Assembly (NCBI GenBank): GCA_903825465.1 | Contig: CAIKAR010000030.1 | Span: forward strand, 1-64,000 | Origin: an uncultured Hyphomicrobiales bacterium | GTDB taxonomy: Bacteria > Pseudomonadota > Alphaproteobacteria > Rhizobiales > Beijerinckiaceae | Length of the DNA stretch: 64,000 nucleotides | Direction: 5' to 3' | Part shown: piece by piece, positions 52,343 through 60,388 of the stretch | Layout of the letters: every line of letters starts with the position of its first letter | Position numbering within the stretch: position 1 is the stretch's first letter | The notes under the pieces: generated by a model | What the model was told of the DNA's origin: nothing | The model's input: only the letters and a program-made list of their open reading frames with translations | Databases searched by the model: none | Translations under genes and position numbers: made by a program

Positions 52343-53356
52343 ATGTCGCACGCGCATCACCATCACGGCCACCACCACGGCCATGACCATGGCCACCACG
52401 ACGATGGCGCGCCTGAAAAAGGCGGCTGGCTTGGCCGCCGCGCGCGGTTCGTCGCGGCCTTCGCGCTCGCCGCGTTGGCGCTCGCTTCGGCTTGCCTGGT
52501 GCTCGTCGGCCCCGGACAGGCCATCGTGTTGACGCGCTTCGGCGATCCCGCGCGCGTGTTGACGCGTCCCGGCCTCGCGTTTCGCATGCCCGCGCCGATC
52601 GAGAATATCGTCGATGTCGATCTGCGCCTGCGCACCACGTCAAGCGGCCTGCTCGATGTCGGGACCAAGGACGGCCTGCGCATTCTCGTGCAGGCCTACA
52701 TGGCCTGGCAGGTGCCGGGCGACGCCGACCACGTGCGCCAGTTTCTGCGCGCCGTGCGCAACCAGCCCGATGTCGCCGCCGACCAGTTGCGCGGATTTTT
52801 GAACTCGTCGCTGGAAATCGTCGCGAGCGGCTTCGATCTCGCGAGCCTTGTCAACACGGACCCCTCTAAAATACAGCTGGAACAGTTCGAGCGGCGCGCG
52901 CGCGAGCGCCTCGACGAGCAGTCGCTGCGCGTCTACGGCGTCAACGTGCGGCAGGTCGGACTCGAACGGCTGACCCTGCCGGCGGAGGCGCTCAACGCCA
53001 CCGTCGAGCGCATGCGGGCCGAGCGCGCGGTCGTCGCGGCCGAACGGCAGGCGGAGGGCCAGCGCGCGGCGGCGGAAATCAACTCCAACGCCGAGCGCGA
53101 CGCCCGCATATTGGTGGCGAAGTCGCGCGCCGAGGCCGCCGACATCGACGCTAAGTCGCGCGTCGAAGCCGCCGACATCTACGGCAAGGCCTTCGGCGGC
53201 GATCCCAAGCTCTACACGCTGCTGCGCTCGCTCGACACGCTCGGCGCGGTCATCGGCCCAAACACGCGCGTTATTCTGCGCACCGACGCGGCGCCGTTCC
53301 GCGCGTTGGTCGACGGCGTGGCCGCGCCGGGTCCGGCGGCGGGTGGGACGCCATGA
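52343..53356 (+). CDS. HflC-like SPFH protein with His-rich metal-binding N-terminal tail
   Basis: A 337-residue SPFH protein. The first 22 residues (MSHAHHHHGHHHGHDHGHHD and two more) hold 12 histidines, a typical zinc, nickel or cobalt-binding stretch. One membrane span follows (VAAFALAALALASACLVLVG, residues about 37-57), then the SPFH core (QAIVLTRFGDPARVLTRPGL, VDVDLRLRTTSSGLLDVGTK, GLRILVQAYMAWQVPGDADH). A long Ala/Glu/Arg coiled coil (ERMRAERAVVAAERQAEGQR) leads to an HflC-like end with KLYTLLRSLDTL. HflC does not normally carry such a tail. The stop overlaps the next start (ATGA). Which metal the tail binds, and on which side of the membrane, cannot be read from the sequence. Confidence 0.85.
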   Translation: MSHAHHHHGHHHGHDHGHHDDGAPEKGGWLGRRARFVAAFALAALALASACLVLVGPGQAIVLTRFGDPARVLTRPGLAFRMPAPIENIVDVDLRLRTTSSGLLDVGTKDGLRILVQAYMAWQVPGDADHVRQFLRAVRNQPDVAADQLRGFLNSSLEIVASGFDLASLVNTDPSKIQLEQFERRARERLDEQSLRVYGVNVRQVGLERLTLPAEALNATVERMRAERAVVAAERQAEGQRAAAEINSNAERDARILVAKSRAEAADIDAKSRVEAADIYGKAFGGDPKLYTLLRSLDTLGAVIGPNTRVILRTDAAPFRALVDGVAAPGPAAGGTP

Positions 53357-54444
53357 GCGCCTCCGCCGACGACGCGGTCTCGGTGGATGGCGCCTGGGCG
53401 CAGTCGGCGCGCCTGTCGTTCCGGTTTCTGTTCGCGCTCGTCGGCATCGTCGCTCTGGGCTGGCTGACGTCGAACATCAGGCAAATTCCGAGCGACAGCC
53501 GCGCGCTCGTCTATCGTTTCGGCGATGTCGCTCGGGTTCAGGGCGCGGGGCTTTTGATCGCGTGGCCCCGCCCGATCGAGGAGGTGACGCTGGCGCCGGC
53601 CGCCGACCGCCAATTGTCGACCCGCGTCGAAGCGTTCGACTCCGTCGAGACGCGCTTTCGCCAGCGCAATCCAAACAACGCCGCGCAAGGCGCCGCCGAC
53701 GATCCACGCGAATCCGGCGGCGTCGCCATATCGAGCGATCCGCACGAGAACGGCGGCTTCCTGCTCACCGGCGATTTCAGCGTGGTGCATTTCGAGGCGA
53801 CGGTTTTCTATCAAGTGTCCGACCCCGTCGCCTACGCGGTCGCGCTCGACCACGTCGAACCCGCGCTGCGCCGCGTCTTCGTCGCCGGCGCGCTGGCGTT
53901 GAGCGCCGGGCGCGACCTCGACACCGTGCTGGTGGCGCGGCCCGAACGCGGCGGCGGCGGCCAAGCGCTGGCGGGCCGCGAACAATTGCGCGGCGAACTT
54001 GTCGCGGAGGCGAACAAAAGGCTGCAAGCGCTCGCCGACGCCGGCGCGCCGCTTGGCGTGGCGGTCAGCCGCGTCGATCTGACGGCGACGTTGCCCACCG
54101 GCGCGAAAAGCGCCTTCGACGCCGTGCTGGTGGCGACGCAATCGGCCGACCGCGAAATCGCCGAGGCGCGCGCCTCCGCCGAGCGCGCGTCGCAAAACGC
54201 CGACCAGGTGTCGGACCGCTTGCTCCGCGCGGCCCAGGCGGCGGCGCGCGAACAGGTCGATCTCGCCACGACGCGCACCGCGGCCATCGCCGCCTTGTCG
54301 AATGAGCCGGGGTTGAAGGGCGACATGCTTTATCAACGCCTTTACAACGACCGGATCGGCGGCGTTCTGGCTAAGGCGGCGCGCGTCGAGGCGATCGACA
54401 AGGACGTCGGGTCGCGCGTGATATTGCCGGGAGCGTCGAAATGA
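53353..54444 (+). CDS. Second HflK-like SPFH protein
   Basis: A 363-residue SPFH protein from the ATG at 53353, overlapping the preceding stop. One membrane span near residues 22-42 (SFRFLFALVGIVALGWLTSN) is followed by QIPSDSRALVYRFGDVARVQ, GAGLLIAWPRPIEEVTLAPA, and a middle segment with a Gly-rich insert (DPRESGGVAISSDPHENGGF) not found in classical HflK. The C-terminal coiled coil (AEARASAERASQNADQVSDR) and end (MLYQRLYNDRIGGVLAKAAR) match HflK-type caps. It is the third SPFH paralog in a row; the three differ from each other about as much as HflK does from HflC. Its stop overlaps the ATPase start. Confidence 0.8.
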   Translation: MSASADDAVSVDGAWAQSARLSFRFLFALVGIVALGWLTSNIRQIPSDSRALVYRFGDVARVQGAGLLIAWPRPIEEVTLAPAADRQLSTRVEAFDSVETRFRQRNPNNAAQGAADDPRESGGVAISSDPHENGGFLLTGDFSVVHFEATVFYQVSDPVAYAVALDHVEPALRRVFVAGALALSAGRDLDTVLVARPERGGGGQALAGREQLRGELVAEANKRLQALADAGAPLGVAVSRVDLTATLPTGAKSAFDAVLVATQSADREIAEARASAERASQNADQVSDRLLRAAQAAAREQVDLATTRTAAIAALSNEPGLKGDMLYQRLYNDRIGGVLAKAARVEAIDKDVGSRVILPGASK

Positions 54445-56348
54445 GCGCCGCGCACGCCATCGACGACATTCACGACGGCGGGTTGCTGACCCATTCGGAG
54501 GAGCGCTCGCTGCGCTGGCGCCTGACGATGGCGCTCACCGCCGCCTGTTGCCTGATTCTTTCGACGGGGCTGCGCTGGCTCGCGCCGTCGCAGAGCGATG
54601 TCGCCGAGCTTGTCGCCGGCGTCGCGGCGCTTCTCGTCGCCGTGCCCGCGCTGCGGGCGGCGTGGTGGAGCCTCAGGCATCCCGACCTCCACGGCATCAC
54701 AGATCAGTTGATCGCGCTCGCCGTGATCGCGGCCTGGGCGGCGGGCGACCTGGTCACCGCCGCGCTGCTGCCGCTGGTCATGACCATCGGCCATGTGCTG
54801 GAAGAGCGCTCGCTGCTCGGCTCGCAGGAGGCGATCCGCGCGCTGGGCAAGCTGACGCGGACGCGCGCGCGGAGAACACTCGACAGCGGCGCCATCGAAG
54901 AGGTCGACGGCGCGGCGCTGCGCGTGGGCGACATGGTCGAACTTCGGGCGGGCGATGTCGCCCCCGCCGACGGAATTGTCGTCGCGGGCGCGTCGAGCCT
55001 CGACACCGCGTCGATTTCGGGCGAGTCGGCGCCGCGCGAGGTGTCCATCGGCTCCGAGGTTCACAACGGCTCGATCAACCATGACGGCGTGCTGAAACTC
55101 CGCGTGACGCGCGTCGGCGGCCAGACGGCGCTCGGCCGCGTGGTGTCGCTGCTGCGCGAGGCGGAACAGGCGAAGCCCGCCGTCACGCGCGTCCTCGAAC
55201 AATATTCCGAGCGCTATCTGGCGCTGGTGCTGCTTGTGGCGGCGGGGACATGGTTCGTCACCAGCAGCGCGACGGCGATGCTGGCGGTGCTCGTCGCCTC
55301 GTGCCCCTGCGCGCTGGTGCTCGCGGCGCCGGCGACCTCCATCGCCGCCATCGCCGTCGCCAGCCGCCATGGCGTTCTGGTCAAGGGCGCGGCGTTTCTC
55401 GAAAGCCTCGCGACGGTGAATTCGCTCGTTGTCGACAAGACCGGCACCATGACCGTCGGCGAATTGCGGCTGACCGGCGCCGCGCCACGCGAGGGCGTGT
55501 CGCGCGACGATCTGATCCGCGTCGCCGCGCGAATCGCCGGCGCGAGCGGCCACCCCGTCAGCCGCGCGCTCGCTTCGTTGCTTCCGGCGGGCGATTTCGC
55601 GAAAATCGCCGACGCGCGGGAGACGAAGGGCTTCGGCGTTGTGGGCGTTCTCGACGGCGAACGCGTCGCGCTCGGCCGCGGCGAACTGTTCCGCGAGCTT
55701 GGCGTGGCCGCGCCCGACGCGCCGGAGCACGACGGACCGGTGGCGGGGGTTTCGCGCGGCGAAGAATTTCTGGGCTGGCTGATGTTCGCCGACGAGCCGC
55801 GCAAGGAGGCCGCGGAAGCGATGGCGGACCTTCGCGCGCTTGGCCTCGACCGGCAATTGCTGTTGACCGGCGACCGCTGGCCGGTGGCGCGCGCGGTGGC
55901 CCGAACGCTTGGCGTCTCGAATGTTCAGGCGGAAGTGCTCCCCGCCGACAAGATGCGCTTCGTGCAGGACGAGATCGCGCGCGGCCTGCGGCCGCTTGTC
56001 GTCGGCGACGGCGTCAACGACGCGCTGGCATTGAAGGCCGGCGCGGTTGGCATCGCCATGGGCGCGCAGGGCACGGATGTCGCGCTCGCCTCCGCCGACA
56101 TCGTGCTGATGACGAACGATTTGCGGCGCCTCGGCACCTGCGTGCGGCTGAGCCGCAAATGCCGCTCCACCATCCACGCCAACGTCGCGATGGGGCTCGG
56201 CTGGACGCTTGTCATCATCGCGCTCGCGGCGACCAACACGCTCGGCGCCAGCGGCGCGGTGGTGGCGGCGCTGCTGCACAATTTCAGCACGTTTCTGGTG
56301 ATGGCGAACGCTGGCCGCCTCCTGAAATTCCAGGAGACGTTGGCATAG
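54441..56348 (+). CDS. Heavy-metal translocating P-type ATPase (P1B-like, no N-terminal metal-binding domain)
   Basis: A 635-residue ATPase. The ion-site motif SCPCALVLAAP (CPC near residue 287), phosphorylation site DKTGTMTVGE (Asp near 331), actuator SGESAPRE, the HP motif SGHPVSRAL and GDGVNDALALKAG (near 521) are intact, so it should be active in transport. There is no HMA domain; the N-terminus is 28 short polar residues containing three histidines. The last helices read ALLHNFSTFLVMANAGRLL; the Lys/Asp pair expected in zinc/cadmium P1B-2 pumps and the MXXSS of copper pumps are not seen. The metal is therefore uncertain. It is the last gene of the SPFH operon and overlaps the preceding stop (ATGA). 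Confidence 0.92.
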   Translation: MSAAHAIDDIHDGGLLTHSEERSLRWRLTMALTAACCLILSTGLRWLAPSQSDVAELVAGVAALLVAVPALRAAWWSLRHPDLHGITDQLIALAVIAAWAAGDLVTAALLPLVMTIGHVLEERSLLGSQEAIRALGKLTRTRARRTLDSGAIEEVDGAALRVGDMVELRAGDVAPADGIVVAGASSLDTASISGESAPREVSIGSEVHNGSINHDGVLKLRVTRVGGQTALGRVVSLLREAEQAKPAVTRVLEQYSERYLALVLLVAAGTWFVTSSATAMLAVLVASCPCALVLAAPATSIAAIAVASRHGVLVKGAAFLESLATVNSLVVDKTGTMTVGELRLTGAAPREGVSRDDLIRVAARIAGASGHPVSRALASLLPAGDFAKIADARETKGFGVVGVLDGERVALGRGELFRELGVAAPDAPEHDGPVAGVSRGEEFLGWLMFADEPRKEAAEAMADLRALGLDRQLLLTGDRWPVARAVARTLGVSNVQAEVLPADKMRFVQDEIARGLRPLVVGDGVNDALALKAGAVGIAMGAQGTDVALASADIVLMTNDLRRLGTCVRLSRKCRSTIHANVAMGLGWTLVIIALAATNTLGASGAVVAALLHNFSTFLVMANAGRLLKFQETLA

Positions 56349-56363
56349 CGGCGCGGCCGCTCG

Positions 56364-56975
56364 TCAAATCACGAACAGCCGGTCCGGCAATTCGTTCGCC
56401 TCGCCGGCGGCCGGCGGCAGATGCTTCGCCAGAATCGCGCCGCAAGCCTCGACCGCGACGACGAATCCATCGGCGATCCGGCCCTCGCGCGTTCGCGCGA
56501 CGAGCGCGTCCACCGCCGCCTGCCATTCGGCCTGCGGCACCTTGTCGGCGACGCCCTCGTCGGCGATCACGCGGGCGTAACGCTCCGCCAGCGAAACGAA
56601 AATCAACACGCCGCTGCGCCGCGATGTCCGTGTCAACCCGCGGCTCAAGAACTGTTCCGCCGCCGCCTGAAACGCGTGCTGGCGTTGTACCCGGCGCGGC
56701 GTCAGGGCGACGCGGACCGCCGGCGTGGACAGGATCAGCAACGCGGCCGCGAAGGTTGCGAGCTGCGCCAGCAGAATGCGCGCCACCGACAACTGGGTGA
56801 GCCACAGAAGCGCCCAGGGCAGCGCCAGGGCGAGAAGGATCGACCACGCCAGCGGCATCGTCGCGTAGTCGGACGAGGAGCGCGCCAGAACGCAGACGAT
56901 TTCCCCGGACGTCTTTTGCTCCGCCGCGCGGATCGCCTCGCCGACGCGGGCGCGGTCCTCGATCGAGATCGTCAT
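56364..56975 (-). CDS. TPM-domain membrane protein
   Basis: A 203-residue protein. The N-terminus shows the TPM domain (IEDRARVGEAIRAAEQKTSG, EIVCVLARSSSDYATMPLAW), two hydrophobic spans follow (ILLALALPWALLWL, LLAQLATFAAALLILSTPAV), and the second half is the remaining TPM core (RRSGVLIFVSLAERYARVIA, VPQAEWQAAVDALVARTREG). Function unknown; in other bacteria TPM proteins occur with LemA. Its ATG overlaps the stop of the upstream TPM gene by one base. Confidence 0.85.
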   Translation of the reverse strand: MTISIEDRARVGEAIRAAEQKTSGEIVCVLARSSSDYATMPLAWSILLALALPWALLWLTQLSVARILLAQLATFAAALLILSTPAVRVALTPRRVQRQHAFQAAAEQFLSRGLTRTSRRSGVLIFVSLAERYARVIADEGVADKVPQAEWQAAVDALVARTREGRIADGFVVAVEACGAILAKHLPPAAGEANELPDRLFVI

Positions 56976-57781
56976 CACCAGCTCCCCGAGGCGCCGCCGC
57001 CGCCGGACGATCCGCCGCCGCCCGAAAAGCCGCCGCCAGATCCGCCACCACCGCTCGAAAAGCCGCCGCCGCCACCGCTCGACGAGCCCGACGACATCGC
57101 CACCGCCCATAGAACCTGAAAGAAGATTTCGCGGCACCTCCGGCAAAACAACAGCAGCGCGATAAAACAGAACAGCGCGATGGCGAGCGTCGTGTTCGAT
57201 ATCTGGTTCTGGTCGGGCGCGTCGAGGCGCAGCGAGGGGCGTTGCTGCCATTCCGACGAGTCCGTGGTCAAGACCGTTATGATGTCGTCGACCCCGCTCG
57301 AAATACCGCCGCCGAAGTCGCCGGTTTTGAATTTCGGAGCGATGGCGTTGGAGACGATGACCTTCGACAAGGCGTCGGTGAGCGTGCCCTCGAGCCCGTA
57401 GCCGACTTCGATGCGCACGCGGTGTTCGTTCGGCGCGACGAGCAGGAGAACGCCGTTGTTCTTCTGCTTCTCGCCCAGTTTCCACGCGCGGAAGAGCGCG
57501 TTGGCGTAGGGCTCGATTTCCTGTCCTTCCAGCGACTTCACGGTCGCGGCGACAAGCTGGATGCCTGATTTCGTCTCGAGATCGGCGAGCTTGGCCTCGA
57601 TCGCCGCGCGCGTGTCGGCGGGGACGACGCCCGCCTGATCGACGACGCGGCCGGTGAGTTCCGGAAACGTTTGCGCCAGCGCCAGCGGTGCGAAAAACAA
57701 CGCGCAAACAAACGCCAACGCGCGCGAAGCCGCCGCCGCGAGGGAACGCGAACGAACCCCGCTTCGCGAAACTCCGATCAT
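56975..57781 (-). CDS. TPM-domain protein with Gly/Ser-rich tail
   Basis: A 268-residue protein. The signal region is AFVCALFFAPLALAQTFPEL, the periplasmic TPM (DUF477) domain follows (GRVVDQAGVVPADTRAAIEA, LETKSGIQLVAATVKSLEGQ, KNNGVLLLVAPNEHRVRIEV), then one membrane span (TLAIALFCFIALLLFCRRCR). The last 45 residues are almost only Gly and Ser (SSGGGGGFSSGGGGSGGGFS), a common tail in this family. It is the middle gene of a lemA-TPM-TPM operon. Confidence 0.88.
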   Translation of the reverse strand: MIGVSRSGVRSRSLAAAASRALAFVCALFFAPLALAQTFPELTGRVVDQAGVVPADTRAAIEAKLADLETKSGIQLVAATVKSLEGQEIEPYANALFRAWKLGEKQKNNGVLLLVAPNEHRVRIEVGYGLEGTLTDALSKVIVSNAIAPKFKTGDFGGGISSGVDDIITVLTTDSSEWQQRPSLRLDAPDQNQISNTTLAIALFCFIALLLFCRRCREIFFQVLWAVAMSSGSSSGGGGGFSSGGGGSGGGFSGGGGSSGGGGASGSW

Positions 57782-57803
57782 TTCCCCCGCGTCCCGTTGC
57801 GCG

Positions 57804-58403
57804 TCAGAACTTCACCTGCGGCGGGGATTGGGCGGCGTCGTTCGCGGCGAAGTTGGCCATCGCCTTGTAGCCGCTCTGGAACGTCGAGGCCCACAGCACG
57901 CCGGGAAAGGTCTTCAAGTCGGTGTTATAGACCCGCACCGCCTCGATGTAGTCGCGCCGCGACACGGCGATGCGGTTTTCCGTGCCTTCAAGCTGCGATT
58001 GCAGGGCGAGGAAATTCTGGTTCGACTTGAGGTCGGGGTAGTTTTCACTCACCGCCAGCAGGCGCCCAAGCGCGCCGGAGAGCTGCGCCTGCGCCGCCTC
58101 GAATTCCTTCAGCTTTTCCGGATCGGTCAATTGGCTGGCGTCGATTTTCACCTGCGTCGCCTTGGCGCGCGCCTCGGTGACGCCTATCAGCACGTCTTTC
58201 TCCTGCTTCGCGTAACCCTGCACGGTCGCGACCAGGTTGGGGATGAGGTCGGAGCGGCGCTGGTAGTCGTTTTGCACCTGCGACCACTTCGCCTTCGCGG
58301 CCTCCTCGTCGGTGGGAATGGTGTTGTAGCCGCAACCCGCGACCGCGAGGCCCAGAACCGCGACGGCGAACAGCGAGCGGATTTTGGCGAGATAAACCGG
58401 CAT
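57804..58403 (-). CDS. LemA family lipoprotein
   Basis: A 199-residue protein from the ATG at 58403, with AGGAGGG upstream. The signal (SLFAVAVLGLAVAGCGYNTI) ends in a lipobox, AGC, so it is probably a lipoprotein anchored by Cys. The helical LemA domain follows: WSQVQNDYQRRSDLIPNLVA, TVQGYAKQEKDVLIGVTEAR, QLSGALGRLLAVSENYPDLK, ENRIAVSRRDYIEAVRVYNT. Function unknown. It heads the operon with the two TPM genes (22 bp to the first). Confidence 0.93.
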   Translation of the reverse strand: MPVYLAKIRSLFAVAVLGLAVAGCGYNTIPTDEEAAKAKWSQVQNDYQRRSDLIPNLVATVQGYAKQEKDVLIGVTEARAKATQVKIDASQLTDPEKLKEFEAAQAQLSGALGRLLAVSENYPDLKSNQNFLALQSQLEGTENRIAVSRRDYIEAVRVYNTDLKTFPGVLWASTFQSGYKAMANFAANDAAQSPPQVKF

Positions 58404-58471
58404 GAAGCCCTCCTGAAAACAGGCGGAATATGCGCCGCCGCCGCGAGCGTGTCCATGCGGGCGGGCGCGCG

Positions 58472-59494
58472 TCATTTGAAAAGCGCGTCGAACACCTCGC
58501 CCCACCGCGGCATCGACGCGTGGATCGTGTCGGGCGACATGCTGACCGCCTCGAACGTGGTAGGCCCCGGCCGCAGCGAGGGATCTTTGGGCGGCACCTT
58601 CGGATTGGCGGGCACGTAATCAGCCACGCGGAAAAGCGCTTGCCCCTCTTCGGACACCAGGAAATCCGCGAGCAGTTTGCCGGCGTTGGGATGCGGCGCT
58701 TTTTGGGCGACGGAAACAACGGAAGCGGAAACGGTCGACGGAGACGACGGCGCCCAGGCCACGGGCGCGCCCTTCGCCGCGGAAATCACCGCGTGGTAGT
58801 TGAAGATTTGCAGCGCGATGGGAAATTCCCCCTCGATCACCTGATCGAGCAATCGCCGCGCGCCGGCGGAAACCGTGGTGATGTTCTGGCGCGCCAGCGC
58901 GCGCAAATAGTCCATGCCTTTCGCCTCGCCCATCGACAGCAAAACCGCGCCGACCAATCCCGGTCCGCCCGACATGGTGCGGCCGACGGTGAACGCCATC
59001 TTTCCCTTCCACCGGGGATCGAGCAGATCGGCCGACGTTTTGGGCGCCGCGCCCTTCGGCACGAGGTCGGTGTTGTAGCCCAGCGTCTGCACAAACAAAT
59101 TGCTCGCGGTCCAATAGCCATCGGGGTCGGCGATGTCGGCGGGGAAACCCGCGGCGATGTCGGGTTGCCATTTCAGGACGAGGCCGCGCGGCTTCAAGGC
59201 CGCGACCGTGTCGGGCCCGTCGAACACGTCCACGATATGGAGGCCGGCGTCGGCCTCGGTCGTGATCCGCAGGACGACGTCGTTGGGCAAGGAGACGACC
59301 ACCACCTTGATCCCGTATTTCTTCTCGAATGCGGCGGCCATGGGGTCGGAGAGCTGGGCCGCGAGCAGCGTCGTGTACCAGGTCACCTGGCCCTCGCGGC
59401 GCGCGGCGTCTATCAGGTTTTGATCGGCCGCGCGCGCCGCCGCCGCGAACGCGAGAGACACCGACAATGCCAGCGCCACGGTCCCCATGCGCAT
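58472..59494 (-). CDS. Extracellular solute-binding protein (AfuA/iron-type family), orphan
   Basis: A 340-residue secreted binding protein from the ATG at 59494 (GGAGGG upstream). Signal MRMGTVALALSVSLAFAAAA, cleavage near ARAADQ. The pattern LIDAARREGQVTWYTTLLAA, FEKKYGIKVVVVSLPNDVVL, TSADLLDPRWKGKMAFTVGR and EGEFPIALQIFNYHAVISAA is that of the same family as the gene at 47266. The ligand is unknown and no transport subunits accompany it. It lies 162 bp downstream of the liv operon on the same strand. Confidence 0.83.
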   Translation of the reverse strand: MRMGTVALALSVSLAFAAAARAADQNLIDAARREGQVTWYTTLLAAQLSDPMAAAFEKKYGIKVVVVSLPNDVVLRITTEADAGLHIVDVFDGPDTVAALKPRGLVLKWQPDIAAGFPADIADPDGYWTASNLFVQTLGYNTDLVPKGAAPKTSADLLDPRWKGKMAFTVGRTMSGGPGLVGAVLLSMGEAKGMDYLRALARQNITTVSAGARRLLDQVIEGEFPIALQIFNYHAVISAAKGAPVAWAPSSPSTVSASVVSVAQKAPHPNAGKLLADFLVSEEGQALFRVADYVPANPKVPPKDPSLRPGPTTFEAVSMSPDTIHASMPRWGEVFDALFK

Positions 59495-59655
59495 GCGGCG
59501 CCCTCCGTTGTTCTTCTCCACGCGCGACGATGTCGATCGCCGCGCTCTTCCCCCCCGCCGAACGCGGCAGTATTCACGGGAACTCCGCCGGAGGCAAACC
59601 GAACGGCGGACCATCTCTTGCAACAGTGTCCTCGCCCCCGTGGTCCGGAGATTTC

Positions 59656-60378
59656 TTAGCGCGCCGCGCCCAGATACGCCGCCTTCACCGCGGGGTCGTC
59701 GCGCAGCTTCGCCGCCGGGCCCGACGTCGAAATGACGCCGTTCTCCAGCACATAGCCGAAGTCCGCCACTTCCAGAGCGGCGGCCGCGAACTGCTCGACC
59801 AGCAGCATCGTGGTTTTGCCCTCCTTCAGGCGGGCGATGGTGGCGAAGACTTCTTCCACCAGCCGCGGCGACAGGCCCATCGAGGGCTCGTCGAGCATCA
59901 GCAATTCCGGGTTGAGCATCAACGCGCGCGCCATGGCGAGCATCTGCTGCTCGCCCCCCGACAACGTGCCCGCGAGCTGCGCGCGCCGCTCGCGCAGACG
60001 GGGAAACAGCTCGTACATTTTTTCGAGATCCGCGGCCGTGTCGCCCTTTGGCCGCGCGCCGGTCAAGCGCGGAAAAGCGCCGAGCAGCAGGTTGTCGCCC
60101 ACTGGTAGGGCCGGAAACACGCGCCGCCCCTCCGGCGAATGGGCGACGCCGAGCCTCGTGATCTTGTGCGACGGCAAGCCCGATATCTCGACGCCGCCGA
60201 GTTTGATCGAGCCGGATGTGGGCGCGATCATGCCCGAGAGGGCGCGCAGCGTGGTGGTTTTGCCAGCGCCGTTCGAGCCGATCAGCGTCACCAGTTGGCC
60301 GTCGCCGACCTCGATGTCGACGCCGTGCAGCACCTGAACCTTCCCATAGCCCGCGACGAGGTTTTCGACCTTCAACAT
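59656..60378 (-). CDS. livF: Branched-chain amino-acid-type ABC ATPase LivF
   Basis: A 240-residue ATPase. Walker A GSNGAGKTTTL, signature LSGGEQQMLAMARALM, Walker B LLMLDEPSMGLSP, and the LivF hallmark GVAHSPEGRRVFPAL are all present. With LivG it powers uptake of branched-chain amino acids or, for many Rhizobiales paralogs, urea, aromatic acids or other amides. It is the last gene of the livKHMGF operon, 10 bp after the fusion gene. Confidence 0.93.
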   Translation of the reverse strand: MLKVENLVAGYGKVQVLHGVDIEVGDGQLVTLIGSNGAGKTTTLRALSGMIAPTSGSIKLGGVEISGLPSHKITRLGVAHSPEGRRVFPALPVGDNLLLGAFPRLTGARPKGDTAADLEKMYELFPRLRERRAQLAGTLSGGEQQMLAMARALMLNPELLMLDEPSMGLSPRLVEEVFATIARLKEGKTTMLLVEQFAAAALEVADFGYVLENGVISTSGPAAKLRDDPAVKAAYLGAAR

Positions 60379-60388
60379 CGCGCGGCCC

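Noticed and set aside
57000-57110. Gly/Ser-rich repeat in the TPM protein
   Set aside because: A low-complexity tail usual for this family; not an independent repeat element.
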